From Metallyticus violacea (lineage: Eukaryota > Arthropoda > Insecta > Mantodea > Metallyticidae): DNA of 64,000 nt. The stretch covers positions 65,822,001 through 65,886,000 of the forward strand of contig CM060831.1 of assembly GCA_030762175.1 (NCBI GenBank), in the 5' to 3' direction. Positions within the stretch are counted from its first letter, which is position 1, and every line of letters starts with the position of its first letter. The notes under the pieces are model-generated. The model was not told the DNA's origin. It saw only the letters and a program-made list of their open reading frames with translations, and did not search any database. The position numbers were made by a program, and so were the translations under genes. Of the stretch, positions 13,244 to 25,640 are shown piece after piece.

Positions 13244-13661
13244 GGAGGAAACATAGTTCGCATACATGAGTAAACCAACATAGGCAATTACAACTGTAAT
13301 AATTAAATTAGCATAATTGGAAATGAAAGTCAACAACCGGTAAGTGCACTAGATAAGATTTCAATAAGTAAGCATAAATATAAATATAAATTGAATGAAA
13401 GAAAAACTGTAGAAATAGACCAGCATCGCTTGTATAAATCAAGGCAGGCAAATATAAATATCGAAATATGTTAATAAAGTAAATGATACTGGGCTAGGAA
13501 ATTCCTAATACAGGCAGATATATTAATAGATAGAATAAACATATAAAATAATGTAATAGGAAAATGTAGGCTAAAGACATGCTAGTATAGAACAGATAAG
13601 ATGAAGTAAGCCTCCTCCAAAAAAGGATTAATTATAAATTAGAGCAATGAAGACTAAAACT

Positions 13662-13840
13662 TACTGCTCCCGTGGTCAGTGGTAGTGTTAGCGATTACTA
13701 CTGCGAATGTCCTGGGTTCGAATCCCAATCAGGTCTGGGTAATGTTTTTTTTTTCTTCTTCTTCGGAGTTTTTCCTTGTCCTGAGAAGGTGGCGCCAAGG
13801 ATTTCTGAATCTTTTGCGCCATCATTAATTCATTTCATTT
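13662..13840 (+). mobile_element. tRNA-derived SINE, family 3
   Basis: Starts with a tRNA-like head: TGGTCAGTGGTAGTG (A-box-like) and GGGTTCGAATCCC (B box, about 13711). It continues into a T-rich stretch, then TTTTTCCTTGTCCTGAGAAG and a body containing TTCATTTCATTTATCCC. The head lacks a proper acceptor stem, so it is not a tRNA gene. The body differs from SINE-1 and resembles the elements at 23025 and 41541, suggesting a third family. Confidence 0.65.
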
Positions 13841-16324
13841 ATCCCTACAGACTTACACACATAGTATTCAGTATACACAACCTACAGACGTCGCGAGAAG
13901 ACCTATGCAGTAAAAGCGACATAAATAAAACATTAAAAAAGACAATAAATTTGCAGAAATAACATAAACTAAAACATGACAGTACATAATACACGTTAAA
14001 CATAATAAAAACAAACAAGCAATCAATTAAAATACAAAAAATAAAGATTAATAATATTAAAATGAACACGTGACTAAAAGAAATAATCAAAGGTAATAAA
14101 ATCAAAGATACTCAAGTACAGCCTATATAGCCTATGTTAGACAAATTAAGTAGAAAAAGTATAACACACTTCAAATTAATAACAAGTGGACAATAGGAGC
14201 AAAGAACAAGCAGGTACAACTTGCAGTACTACGATAGACAAATACAATGAAGAAATAAATCAAAGGTGCTACTATAGACCTCTAAATACTAATATAAGCA
14301 AATACGAAGACCAATAAGCTTACAAACACTGAAATAAACAACATATATTGCTTAGACAAATTTATCTTTGATAAAATGACAAGGGAAGGGAATTTTGGTT
14401 AAACATTTGTACAAATCTATCTCACAGTGTGATAAAGGCCATAAAACCACTCATTTCGTTACATATACTTCTTCAAAAGTGTACATGAAGACTATATATG
14501 AAATGCATGAAACAAGTGGAGTACATTAGTAGGCACAACATAAGAAAACAAAATTTGAATAATCTTCTAAATCATATTCTATAGATGAAAAATCAAATGC
14601 CACTTGAATTACGTGTTTGAAGTCGAAAACTTGTACAGGATTCACGTTAACGACTGACTTCCAGGAATACTAAAGCATAGTGCAAATTGTTATGAATAAT
14701 AGTTTATTATTTCACAATTTAAGTTTGAAATTTTCACCTAGAGCTCTTATATTTATTACAAAATCTGTTATCTAAACAAATAGGCACCTAGAGACTGGAT
14801 ATATTTAAAGAAACTCCTCATGAACGTTTTTGAAGAAGCGTTGTATCAGTCAAATGAAGCGTAACATAGATGAATGTCGTTATGGTCTTTATCACCATTG
14901 TAAGTTGTGCAGATTTTAACTGAAATTTCCTACCTCGTTAGATAGGTAAACACCATAAATGCAAGTTGAATAAAGCCATCTTACCCCTTCCTTCAGTCTC
15001 CAAAGTTTGAGGTTTAATTTGCTACTTACGTTTTCAGGGAAATATACTATGGCATACGCACTGTTTAGGTTTAGATTTAGTATTATAGGAGAGGGTGTAA
15101 TTTATTTTGTGTATATTAATTTGATAGTTTAGGTCATATCTTTATATTTTTCTTAAGTTAGCTATTCAAACCACGAGGACATTGCTTTAACGGAGCGAGA
15201 AGAAAATGTGGCTTACTCATCGTTTCAATTGTTGTAGTTAGTTGATTTAGTATTATTGCGGTAATTATTCGTTACTTAGAAGTAGTGTCCGTTAATTGGA
15301 AACGAACGGTCTTACGCTGTAACATGATTGGGTGACAAGGTTTATCCTATCCAAAGGAAGCGTGGGGGAGGCTAGCAGTGAATCACTTCGAGATATACTT
15401 CCAAGCACAACGGATATCGTGCTATATCTTCTATCCCTCCAGTTCAAGAACGTGTGAAAGTCATTTACATAAGATATGTTTCTTTGATAATCTGTGAAAA
15501 TGTAATACATTCATAATATGCTTTAATGAATTACAGGTGTCTAATTAAAAAAAAATCTCTCATCTTACTAGCCGCGAGTGCATAATGACCATGTAGTTAT
15601 TCTTTCAGTTATTTGATCCCTGTAGGGCTATGCCTTATTTTTAGATATTGCAGAAGGTTAGAATATTTGGTTATCTTAAACTCTAGTTCTATTCTTGAAT
15701 ATATAAAAATTAACTTAAGACATGACACAAAATGTGAGACTGTAGCATCAATTCAAAAGGGATTCTATAGATAATCATCAATATAGCAAACTTTTAAGAT
15801 GATTGTGCATCGGTGATGATCACAGAACTTCTATTCGCATTTTTCATCAAAATAACTGACTTTACAGATCTCCATCTACAGCAGAGTTGTGCTGATTACT
15901 ACACACAATAGTGACAAAAGCGGAAATAGCAATGTAAGGAGCTTAATGAACGAGCCATTACATAAATTTAACGTGGTATGTGGACTAGAGTCATCCTTTG
16001 TGTTAGGTAGGCATATGTCAGTATGAGAGACATGGTCTTGATTTCTCACCTTCAAATATTCAAATTAAAATACCTGAAAGCTTCTTCTTCTATTTTATTT
16101 CATTAGCTTTATGCATGATATTCAAAATGTTCATGAATGCCTTTCAATCCTTAAATTTTTTTGTACCATGCAATTTATGTGTATCATGATTTAGGACTTT
16201 TCTTAATATTCGACCACATAGAATTAAATAAATTATCTAAAATTAAGAACTAAGAATAGAAAAATACAAAATGAACAATATATAATAGGAAAACATCAAC
16301 GAAAATAATGCAACCATAATAAGC
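13841..16324. other. Gene-free stretch
   Basis: AT-rich with no recognised coding motif. The 72-codon minus-strand frame at 15292-15510 has no family signature. Confidence 0.5.
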
Positions 16325-16945
16325 TACAGTGAGGTTATTTGAGTTTGGGCCGCTTGAGCGCAGCTGCTTAGTGCATACTGCAACAGCCGCATTCGGAAAA
16401 AGGGAGATAGAGTCGCCGCGCGTAAAGTTATTATTTTATTTATGGTATTTTGCATTTTATTTATAAATATAGCCTGTGTTATAAGAGATGTTGGAAATTA
16501 TGATCCTCAGTAGCAATACATTGACAGAATTTGCGTATTTCATTTGGTTGATCTTAAACAGGCGGAACATATTTCTTGTCATTGAGAGATCCTACCTCCT
16601 TCTCGTAGCTTTGTAAGAAGTTGCCGAACAGTTTCTCTACTTGGAACACGATTGTCAAGTTCATCTTACCATTTCTCTGCAAGAATCAATTTTCATATAT
16701 ATAGCACATAATAACCCATTGTTCAAGATTATATTTACGTAATTGCATAGCTAATTAAGAACAATTAGCTCACAAATTTTCACACAATGTAAGCATCGAG
16801 AAACACACGAACGCACACCACCCGTTGTCAAAGCCTACTTAAAATTATCTTCAAGCTACTACCAGTACATGTAATATAGGCCTTGACGACTGGCTTTTTC
16901 CAGTACAGTGCTCTCCCGGCTCGAAGCTCAAATAACCTCATGTAC
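16325..16945 (+). mobile_element. MITE-A, complete copy 1
   Basis: 621-bp non-coding element with inverted termini: TACAGTGAGGTTATTTGAG at the left and, reverse-complemented from the right, GTACATGAGGTTATTTGAG. Similarity of the two ends continues patchily for about 30 bp. Internal landmarks shared with 61969-62655 are AAAGGGAGA, CGCGTAAAGTTA, GTTATAAGAGATGTTG, GCCGAACAGTTT (GGCGAACAGTTT in the other copy) and the right-end CTACTACC-type block. No transposase is encoded, so it should depend on an unidentified autonomous partner. Confidence 0.82.
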
Positions 16946-17490
16946 AAGGGAGGCAAAGAACATCAGGTTTAAATTGTATAAAATAAGATATAAAGGAACT
17001 AAAATACAAAAAAAAAAAAAAAAAAAAAAATGAACAGGTAGATGAAGCCCATTATGTATAGCTAAAATAACAAGTACTAGAGAAGCAGAAATATATAAAA
17101 CAAAAATATAGTTATATTTGGAATCGCTTGTATTCTTCTTCAAAGGCAGAAGATAATATGCACAAGATGTATCAAATATCATAGAGCAAACAGAAACGAT
17201 TGAAAGTATACGATAATAAAAATTCCGTAAACACGAGGGCTGTGCGAGATTTATTATTACGAATGTGTGGTTATCAGCCACCACTGATTTCATTCGTTGT
17301 ACACATCCTATGCGTCACTTGTTGCACACTTAGAAGCGGTTCACGATGTGCTTGTTTACAAAACTGAATATTGCCAACAGGTGGTTTGTTTACAAACCAT
17401 ACACTACAGACAATGAGTACAGTACACAGTCGTAGCAGTTCAATCACTTGTCTGAACAGCGTCAGGTGTACTGAATTGAACTCAGTCAAA
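16946..17490. other. Stretch between MITE-A and transposase remnant
   Basis: Contains a 23-nt poly-A run (17008-17030) and probably the 5' non-coding part of the transposon remnant that follows. Its terminal repeats were not recognised. Confidence 0.5.
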
Positions 17491-18488
17491 ATGAACCGTA
17501 CAGCAAAGCAGAATATGGGGACTTACATGGTTAGAGCTAATGACACACGGGAGGGTCCACATTTGTACCGTCAAGAATATCCCGATCGAAGACACCCCGG
17601 CACATTTATAAGCAACCATCAGCGTCTCAGTAAACATGGTAGTTTCGTACATGGCAGAGGAGCAGGAAGGCTTGCAAGTATTAGCCTGTAGTTGAGGATA
17701 TGGTGTTGGAAGCAGACCAAGTCTCTCTAGGAACTTCAACGAGAAGAGTTAGTACTAAGCCACAGTAGTGTATGCAGAATTTTACATCTTAGTTCACTGT
17801 ACCCTTACCATCTCCAAAGAGGTGAATGTCTCAGTGATCCGGACTTTGGTCCTAGGGTGAATTTTTGTCAGTGGCTGTAACAACAGGCTGTAATCAACTC
17901 TCATTTTATTTACAGACTAAGGGAGGTTCACATGCGATGTTATTTTTAATTATCATAATACACATTTTTGGTGCAAAGTAAACTCCCATACTGTTCAGAG
18001 TCACAACATCAGCAACGTTTCTCACTGAATGTGTGGTTAGGGGTACTGGTGATCGTCTCTTTGGGTCATACATTCTTCCAAAAAGCTTCAATGGACGGAG
18101 GTATCTTCGTTTTCGGAGGCGGAATCTTCCAGAATTGCTTGAGGATGTTTCCGTTTAGCCACGTCGGAGTATTTGGTACCTGCATGATGGAGCACCGGCA
18201 CATTTTGCTGCTACTGTAAAAAGACACCTAACGCGGAGATATGCTCCAAGATGGACAGATCGAACACTTAGCCTCCACGATGAATTGATCTTAATCCTGT
18301 GGATTTATCTGTCTGGGGTCACCTCAAAAGCGTAGTATACAGCACTCCCGTTGATATGGTTGTAATTCCGGAGCAGAGAATTGAATATGCTTGTCAAGAA
18401 TTCCGAAATGAGGCGGGGGTGACTCGCTGCGCAGACGAGTGCAGTGTTGCATCCAAATGAAAGGACGACACTTTGAAATCTCCTTTAA
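17491..18488 (+). pseudogene. Decayed IS630/Tc1-type transposase (DUF4817-like)
   Basis: Near full-length but broken plus-strand transposase. The N-terminal segment YRQEYPDRRHPGTFISNHQ followed by RLSKHGSF is the HTH typical of arthropod DUF4817 transposases. Then come a C/YPYHLQ-type segment near 17800, PRVNFCQWL at about 17850, and FFQKASMDGG then FQNCLRMFPF at about 18075-18160, the region before the second catalytic Asp. Near 18185 is MMEHRH, where MHDGAPAH is expected. Next are DLNPVDLSVWGHLKSVVYST at about 18290-18350 and the C-terminal EFRNEAGVTRC, ending near HFEIS. Several frameshifts and stops are present. Flanking inverted repeats were not identified. Confidence 0.87.
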
Positions 18489-19421
18489 CAGATAAGAGTG
18501 TACATGTAACGTACTACAGTAGAATTGTATTTGTTAAACTATGAATGAATTTTGAGAAACTCACCTAGAATGGAAATTAAACGAAAATTTTACTTTTCAA
18601 TTTCATTTATACTTACTACGACGATATTTCTTAATGAAATCAGTGGCGGACTGTTACCACACATTGGTAATAATTATATAGGACCATCTTTGCGTTTTTA
18701 ATTAGGCTGAAAATAATGACTATGTTTTTCAAAATAAATCACTAAGTTATAATATATGTATAAGCTGGAACTCATGATAAATTCACAACAACTCAAATGT
18801 AACACGTTTAGGCTCACACATGCTATGCTAACTCGCGACTGACACATACTGAAGAACCGAGGACATAAGAAAAGAAGTTGGAAATAGTTAGTCCTGTTAT
18901 GAATTATCAAGATTGCCTCTTCTGCTAAAGTTCGCATTGGTGCTGAAGCGACCTTGCACTGGGGTTGATTTGTTTTTCATAGATTGCAAAACTCTGCAAT
19001 TTTCTTAGAATCGGAAATAACGCAGTCAGAAGGAACAAAGAAAAGAATTTAATTTGAGTCCTGCTTTTCTGTTCCTCGCTTACTTTCAACATAGTTCGTA
19101 GGTACTAGATTTGACTATAACATAAATTTTTAAAGTTTTTAAGAAACATAACAAGCTACTGCCTTCGAGGGCTAGAGAAAAAGACTCTCAGGGACCATAT
19201 CTGCTTGCAGACCGCCTATTGAACCACTAAATTTAAGGAATTGATTCTGGAAATGTGTTGATTTTGGTTTTTTAATGACTAACCACTTATTTTACCTACT
19301 TCTCTAAATGAAGGAAAAATAGAATACTGTCCGTTTTCAATAACAACAAATATTATTAATATAAAATCCACTTCTTTCTACAAATACATCATAATAGCAT
19401 ACTTACTACAGTGAAAATGGA

Positions 19422-19424
<3 letters not shown>
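18489..19424. other. Gene-free stretch
   Basis: AT-rich; no coding motif recognised in the short frames present. Confidence 0.5.

Positions 19425-19459
<35 letters not shown>
19425..19459. repeat. (TA)n microsatellite
   Basis: About 17 TA units. Confidence 0.97.
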
Positions 19460-19461
<2 letters not shown>

Positions 19462-21103
19462 ATTATCATGAAATCTCTAACAATGCCTCTTAATTGAAAC
19501 TACTTCATCAATTTTATGCCTATTTATACTTCTGTCATTACACAAAAAGACCGCCGTTAACGATCCGATGTCTAATTTTATGAATGCAAAGAATTCCAAT
19601 GACCTTTTGGAAAAATTTACGGCCATTGGCGACGTCTTGTGAAACAAATAGTAAAGAGAACATTTTCCGATTACCTTTCGTACATTTATTATCATATATG
19701 ACGTCCGACCATCAACACAGCGCAAGTGTACACAAGTGGCTAAAATAACACGAAAATAAAAATCATACCTGGCCGTAATGTAATCATCCGTTTTTGCTCC
19801 GAAAGTTTTTGGTACATTTATGCGGACCTGCCTGTCATTGAGAAGTATCGCCCTTTAAGCTTATATGCAGGCAAAAGTTGAACAGCCCAACGCTATATCC
19901 ATTCTGTGGTAAAGCAAAGTCCCAGAGTGTTGCGAAGCAAGTCATACAATAGAAATGTTAATGGCTCTGTGGAAACTTCGTCACAAACTTTCTGTTTTAC
20001 ACTGTGGACGCTATATCCGTCTTCTCTGTTCTACTGCTAGTTGAAAACTTTCACTGAACTTAACGCGTTTTGGTTCAGCACAGCCATGAGGTATTTGACG
20101 TTGTGGCTAACAGATTCCTGAGAGTTTAGTTATTTGCTACCGACTTTATTTGCTTTTACATTTGTCAAAGGAAACATAAAACCAACGTTGCAAGTTTGAC
20201 CTAGTCTGTTCAGTTCTTCCTCTGAAGTGGTATGAATCCCAAAATTCTGTTGGTCGTACGCCACCATAGTAAAACCTTAACCAGCACTGTTTTGGGGTTG
20301 TTAAAGAGCTGCCCCCTCATGTGTCTTGTTATTTTACAGCACGTTTAGAAAATATTATTTATTATAATTTAATAATAATCCTAGGTTATTTCCATTAATG
20401 CTCATATCAGACTATCAAGGTTTTATACATCAAACATTAAATTTACTATTTCACAATTGACCCTATTAACAAAGGATGCGTTTTCTATCTGAAACAGTTT
20501 TCTAATTTCCTAATTTTGACTACTATCTGTTTCTAGTTATTCCCATCTTAAAAGTGTAATTTTTATTATTTGAACTCAAATTTCGTTATAGCCTACATTA
20601 CAGTATTTAGCAGTTGTTACTGTCCTTGTTTTATGTATTAAGTACGAGTAATAGATTCATACAAATAATTAATTTGTCTATTTTATTAATATACATTTCT
20701 CCTATATATGACGTTAAACACCTTAAACAATTAAGATTATTTACTCTTTCTACCACTTTATTATTTCACACAATTTTAGATTTAGCAGTATATGCTTCTG
20801 TAAATGTTACAACCTTGGTTTTGCTTCATATATTCTCAAATATTATTTCGTATTCATATATGACTATTTAAGAGTAAAATGTACCTATGTTTATTATCTG
20901 AGTTTATAAACTGATTGTCAGCATACATAAGGTTAATTATACTTTTAATTTATTAATATTGTCAATCATATTTAAAAACTCTTAGCTGCTTCTTCATTTT
21001 CGTATAGCGTTGACTAAATACAGGTTTAAAAAAACTGAAGTATTTTAAGATAGTAGACCGTTTAAATTACTGCACTGGTGTAATCAATAAGGAATATTAA
21101 TTA
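19460..21103. other. Gene-free stretch
   Basis: No recognised motif. The 85-codon plus-strand frame at 20614-20871 is rich in I, L, T and S and is AT-driven. Confidence 0.5.
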
Positions 21104-21790
21104 GCATACAAAATGGCCGGCAGATCAGGCTGCATGCTGGTAGAAACCAGTCGACAAGGACTTATAGTGCATAAGCAGATAGCAGCTTATAGTTTGAGGG
21201 TTTGTCAGCGAGCGTTTGTGCGTTCGTATGTTACTCATGGTTTCATTGTCTGTGTTAGTGCTAATTGTTCTTCGGGTTTTTATATACGATAAATGTGTGA
21301 CAGAGAAATGGTAAGGCAATTCGCAAGCAAATACCCTGGCAGTCGTGTCCCAGTAGAGAAACACTTAAGGGATTGTTAGACTTGGATTGGTGAAGGAAGC
21401 GTAAAAGTATTAATACTATTGCTGTGATAATAAAGTTAAAAAGTTAAGAGAGATTTGTTGACTTGCTTTTTTATTTACGGATGCCCTTTAACATTCAGGC
21501 AGTGAAAAGACCGATAAATTTTGCTCAGAGTCCTCTTCTTACAGGCTTGAGTTGGTGCCGTAAATCTACGACACGGGACCCACGGCTTTACTTCTCTTCC
21601 GAAGAAAGCCATACTTCGGATTTTTACGCCCGAAAAAAATTCATCGACCCTGACCGGGATTGAAAGAGCGATTTTGGGTTTACATGGCAAGTATGGTTAG
21701 CACTACACCAGAATACTAGCCGTACTCTTACAGAAGAAAAGTTACATGAAATACAGGAAATTCCTACGCAAATATCGGTGATAAATTGCT
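21104..21790 (+). mobile_element. Transposon remnant B, copy interrupted by SINE-1
   Basis: Homologous to the remnant at 57517-58140. Shared stretches include GGCTGCATGCTGGTAGAAACCAG (against GGCTGCATTCTGTGGAAAGAG), TTTCATTGT and GTGCTAATTGTTCTTCG, and a reading frame MVRQFASKYPGSRVP against VVRQFARKHPGSRVS. After the SINE-1 (21467-21715) the homology resumes with CTTACAGAAGAAAAGTTACA, encoding LTEEKLHEIQE, equivalent to LREEKLDEIQE in the other copy. It is therefore the N-terminal HTH portion of an IS630-type transposase split by a later SINE insertion. The catalytic domain is not seen here. Confidence 0.78.
21467..21715 (-). mobile_element. SINE-1 copy nested in transposon remnant
   Basis: Minus-oriented SINE-1: T run, TTTACGGATGCCCTTTAACA, then GCTCAGAGTCCTCTTCTTAC and the CTTCTCTTCCGAAGAAAG block. 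The tRNA-like head ends at the CTACACCA motif near 21710; the terminal CCAGGACCGAC has decayed or been lost. Sits between two halves of transposon remnant B. Confidence 0.88.
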
Positions 21791-21896
21791 ACTAAGGGGA
21801 ATCTTTTCAACACCTCTTTTAACGCTTATTATCATCAATTTTAAATACGGTTAAATTTTTGATTTCAATAAACATATAAACACTAAACAAAATAGT

Positions 21897-21998
21897 AACT
21901 TTACTGGAGGCGACTCTGGCACCCCTTTGCCAGTTTTAACTTAGCAGTTAGCAGCAGCTCTCAGGCAGCCTTAAATCAAATAACCTCAATGTACATGT
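21897..21998 (-). mobile_element. MITE-A left-end fragment
   Basis: On the minus strand it begins GTACATTGAGGTTATTTGAT, then an AAGGCTGCCTGAGAGCTGCT block, matching the left end of complete MITE-A copies (GAGGTTATTTGAG then GGGCCGCTTGAGCGCAGCTG). It ends with a GTAAAGTTAC motif equivalent to the family's CGTAAAGTTA. The rest of the element is absent. Confidence 0.68.
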
Positions 21999-22313
21999 CG
22001 CTATTTCTGACATTTAAATGCACATATTCTATGATTTTTGTTAAATACAGAAAAACGGTGTTATTTTAAATTCAGGTCAATCATACCCTGTGAAATGTTA
22101 CGATATATTTTCAAAAGCATGTAGATGTAAGACAATAATTCTTTCCTGTAGATTTAATGTGCAAGTTAAACGTATTGCTTAGAGACCTTCTTTCTAAGTA
22201 CTGCACCCACCCTAGCCTTTCCTATATCTTCATTTCTTTAGTCTTTATAAAGAATGAATAGTGTGTATATTCTGGAACCCTTACTTTCTTTTTTAAAGCC
22301 TAGGATTAATTAT

Positions 22314-22445
22314 GAGGGTGCGTCATTATGTAAGTTATAAATGGACAAGGAACTTAAATAAATAGAAGAACCGATTTGAAAAAGGTTTATATTTATTAAC
22401 ATAATCTCCCTGTAGATCGAAACACTTGTCTCACCATTTCACAAG
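22314..22445 (-). pseudogene. Mariner transposase C-terminal fragment
   Basis: The minus strand reads DKCFDLQGDYVNKYKPFSNR near 22440-22370, the usual mariner C terminus (a W/R..KCI...GDYVEK pattern). About 30 bp further on is an element end whose plus strand starts GAGGGTGCGTCATTATGTAA, plausible as a terminal inverted repeat. The remaining transposase is missing or too decayed to recognise. Confidence 0.72.
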
Positions 22446-23024
22446 CCACAGAAATCCAGCAGCATAGCTTAAACAAAATGTCTAACACTTTCAAACTAGC
22501 AGTATTGTTCAAAAGTAGAAAAAAGTTACTATGAACATATGTCCGGAAACAAATACATTTTGAGATAATGGATCATGTTTAATGTAGTCTATTATTATCT
22601 GTAAGTTGAGTAACCAGTACAGAATGCATTGTCAGGTATCCCTCGCCTGTACACTTCAGATAGTCGAGTGCCCCTGATTACTCTGGTGTTCCATAATCAA
22701 AAATCTAAGATTAGACAAGATTATCACGGAGGCCATAATGCTGGGCCTCCGTGACCAATCCATTACCCGCCTAAGATCTGGGTTAGGTGTTGTTACACAT
22801 TTGTAGAAAATGGCACTGTAAGCCACATGGGTTGCTTTGTATTCATCTGACTGGTAAACGAATGCCTTTCGCGCACTGCAGAAATAAGAAAAGGGCAATA
22901 CGCCGGAACAGAAAGTCAGCCGCCCAAACACAAGTAAGAAGATAACCTTATTAGACCTACGTTTACCCGTTTCTGTTTGGTCGCAATACAGAACGGATTA
23001 CATCTCAACAGATATTTGTGGACA
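22446..23024. other. Stretch with a short perfect hairpin
   Basis: No gene recognised. The 91-codon minus-strand frame at 22656-22931 spans a hairpin (TCACGGAGGCC, 9-nt loop, GGCCTCCGTGA at 22724-22754) and has no family motif. Confidence 0.5.
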
Positions 23025-23220
23025 GTGTCATGACCTAGTAGTTAGACTACTCCCCTCTTACCAAGTGGTATAGGTGACGATTAGTCAGGTTTTCTCCAGG
23101 TTTCCCCTGATACCTATTTTGGCGTTGCTCTGTCATCATCATATTCGATCTTCACCTTCATCATTCAGCATAATGTAATCCACCGATTCTCTCCACCGAT
23201 TGTAATGCGCAGGTGAGCGC
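23025..23220 (+). mobile_element. SINE-like fragment, family 3 type
   Basis: Begins with a degenerate tRNA-like block (CATGACCTAGTAGTTAGACT) and continues with GTTTTCTCCAGGTTTCCCC, then CATCATCATATTCGATC and CTTCATCATTCAGCAT. The core resembles that of the elements at 13662 and 41541 rather than SINE-1 or SINE-2. No tail or duplication is identifiable. Confidence 0.45.
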
Positions 23221-24961
23221 ATTACAAAAATGGATTAGGGTACTGTCTTCTGTCCCGCATGTGCAAAATACATGCCTGGCTAGCAAATGAACTAGCTATT
23301 TGTTTTCGGATAAAGTCTATGTGTTATTGTATACTATTTTCAAAGAGAGGCATTTAGCTTGTTTTGACAAATATCTATATGTTGTGATAATATCCTTAAA
23401 CACCCTGTATCACCTTTTGGTAACATCTATATCTGTCACTTTATGGTGTCTTTTGGATGGTTGAATGGAAAAGAAGAAACAAATAGGAATTCGCTTTGCA
23501 ACTCTTTAAAAGTTATAATTTTGGCCAATCTGGGGATCGAAAATTGGCCTCCCTGATGCGAATTTCAATCACTAAAAATCGCTGGGTCGAAGATTCGTAT
23601 AAATAATTGGTAAATGATAAATGAAATACAATAAACGAATACTTTTTAAAGGATGGAAAACTAAACATAAAAGTGGAAAAGGGATTAAAGGAAGAGGCGG
23701 TTTTAGCGGGTTATAGAGAGAAGTACTTAAGAATGTCATTTATCTTTGTGTTAATGTTTGTTCACGTAAGTATTACTGCACGTGGTGTGAAAACTTGCAG
23801 GCGGACAGCCTCGTAATCCCGGCTTAATAAGGGAGCTCACGGGGTTGTATTATCACTGATGGTTGATAGAGCATAACATCGACTTCTAAGCGCACTCTCT
23901 TTACTGCAGCATTCAAACTGTGAGTAATAGGGCTAAACAAAGTAAAACCACACAGTAAGTGTGTAGGGTTTTATCACTTTGGTTAAGTCGGTTATTAAAA
24001 GACACTTTAAACTTTCCTATAGCAACAACAGTGATTTTCAGTTAGAATTTATTTAACTGTTTTTTTTTTTTTTTTTGCAAACGTAAAAAACAACGGTCAG
24101 CACAAACAGTAATATTCTTTGATTAGTGGCGTTCATGCAATGTCTTAAGTTTTCACGAAATTATATAAAAGTTTTAAATACCAGGGCCAGTCACAAACAA
24201 AAACGATTAGAAGCGTGTAGCAACGAGGAGGAATAGCCAGCCAGGTTGGTAGTTCTATTCAAGAGCAATGGATCCCGTGCAACAACTGGCAACGGCTCCA
24301 GCAGTTGGGTAGCACATGGGCACTAAATGTGCAAGATGGAAACGTCCAAGCAGTCCTGAGCAGTGATTCAGTTTTTGACGGTGAAAGGGCATTCAGCAGG
24401 GCGTTCTTTACTGATATGATCCAAGAATAACTCCCACGTCAGGCGCCGAACTGTTTTAGACAATGAAGTATGAAGGCATAAAGTTCAGATTTATTTCTTT
24501 AAACGAACATTCATAACAAAGGGGCAAATAATTAGGAAACTTTACTATACACCACTAATACGTTTTAATCAAACACTGGAAATGTTTTAAGGGAATGAAA
24601 TGAATTATATTTTAAATACTTCAGTTTTTTCTGATAGCGAGATAATTCCAGTTGATTCAGAAGGCAGTTTACAAAAGCAGTGAAAATTTTGAAATCGTGA
24701 ATTTGTGAGTTAAGCGAAATATAATTGCTTTGAAAGTTAAGGAATATGCCAGGAATAAAAATAGTGATTCAAAGAAAAAATAATATATAATAGGAACTTG
24801 TAAACAGAACTTGACGAGAAAAATTATTTCAACATAATAAATATAATGAAAGAATATTGAGATAAAAGGTTAGAAAGAATCAGATTTTTGTGTTTTAAAT
24901 TAGAAACACAGTTGAAAATTGTATTATAACGAAAAAGGCACCAGCTGAGCGGTTTGTTATA
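23221..24961. other. Gene-free stretch
   Basis: No coding motif. Contains TTAAACACCCTGTA ending at 23410, which looks like a single transposon terminus without a visible partner, and a T run at 24061-24076. Confidence 0.45.
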
Positions 24962-25640
24962 ACATATGCAGAAAGAATGTAAGTTTCGAGAGGGCAGTGT
25001 TTCCAACCTCAATCGCTTGCAGTCTCAGCGCAGCGTGCATGATAGACAAAATGGTGGTCGCACCGCAACAGCGCGCTCAGTGTGTTATGTGATTTGCAAG
25101 CTTTTCCAGTGTTGTAAGGATCCAGCGAGTACAACTGTCATTATGGTCCTTCACATCGAGACATTGTTAAATGGTACATGTTCTTGGCCAATGGTATGTC
25201 ACTGCCTCACACAGCGGAAGGTACATGACAGCAACAAAGAGTACACCATCTGACACGCCACGTCTCAAAGCCCACGGAAGTCACTCCGCCGCTTATCAGT
25301 AGCGCATGGTACTCCGTGCCAAAAGTGTCAGAGGAGTGTCAAGAAGTTTTCATAACACACTCAGCGAAAGCAAGCAATGGGCAACTTTAGTTATGACGCC
25401 CGTCTCAACTTTACTGCCACGATAGCTCCAGATTTTTTTTCTGTGTGGGGATATGTCAAGTCAACAGTGTAGGCACAAAAATCACAGAATGAAACCGACC
25501 TGTGACAGAAAATTAGAGCGGCCTTGAACAGATCACTCCATAAATGCTGCCACGTGGCCTATCATGTCCTTGCGGTATAGGTTATGCAGGATCCGCAATG
25601 GCGATCATGTCGAGTGCTAATGTTCTGGGCATAGAAAAAA
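24962..25640 (+). pseudogene. Strongly decayed IS630-type transposase with internal deletion
   Basis: The first part reads SPRKSLRRLSVAHGTPCQK at about 25265-25320, matching the segment ahead of the second HTH in DUF4817-type transposases. Further on, at about 25430-25600, is APDFFSVWGYVKSTV then KIRAALNRSL, equivalent to the post-catalytic ..DFFLWGYVKS.VY.. and C-terminal helices. The catalytic centre that should lie between these blocks is missing and the frames are broken. The 95-codon plus-strand frame at 24966-25253 covers the N-terminal side, where similarity is too weak to define. Confidence 0.68.

Noticed and set aside
12773..13336. 187-codon minus-strand open frame
   Set aside because: Low-complexity product (I, F, L, Y) created by reading through (AAT)n and A-rich sequence; no domain.
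13662..13740. Functional tRNA gene
   Set aside because: A- and B-box matches are present but the acceptor stem does not pair, and the sequence continues into a SINE body.
23397..23410. Second foldback MITE end (TTAAACACCCTGTA)
   Set aside because: No partner terminus could be found within about 1 kb, so no element was called.
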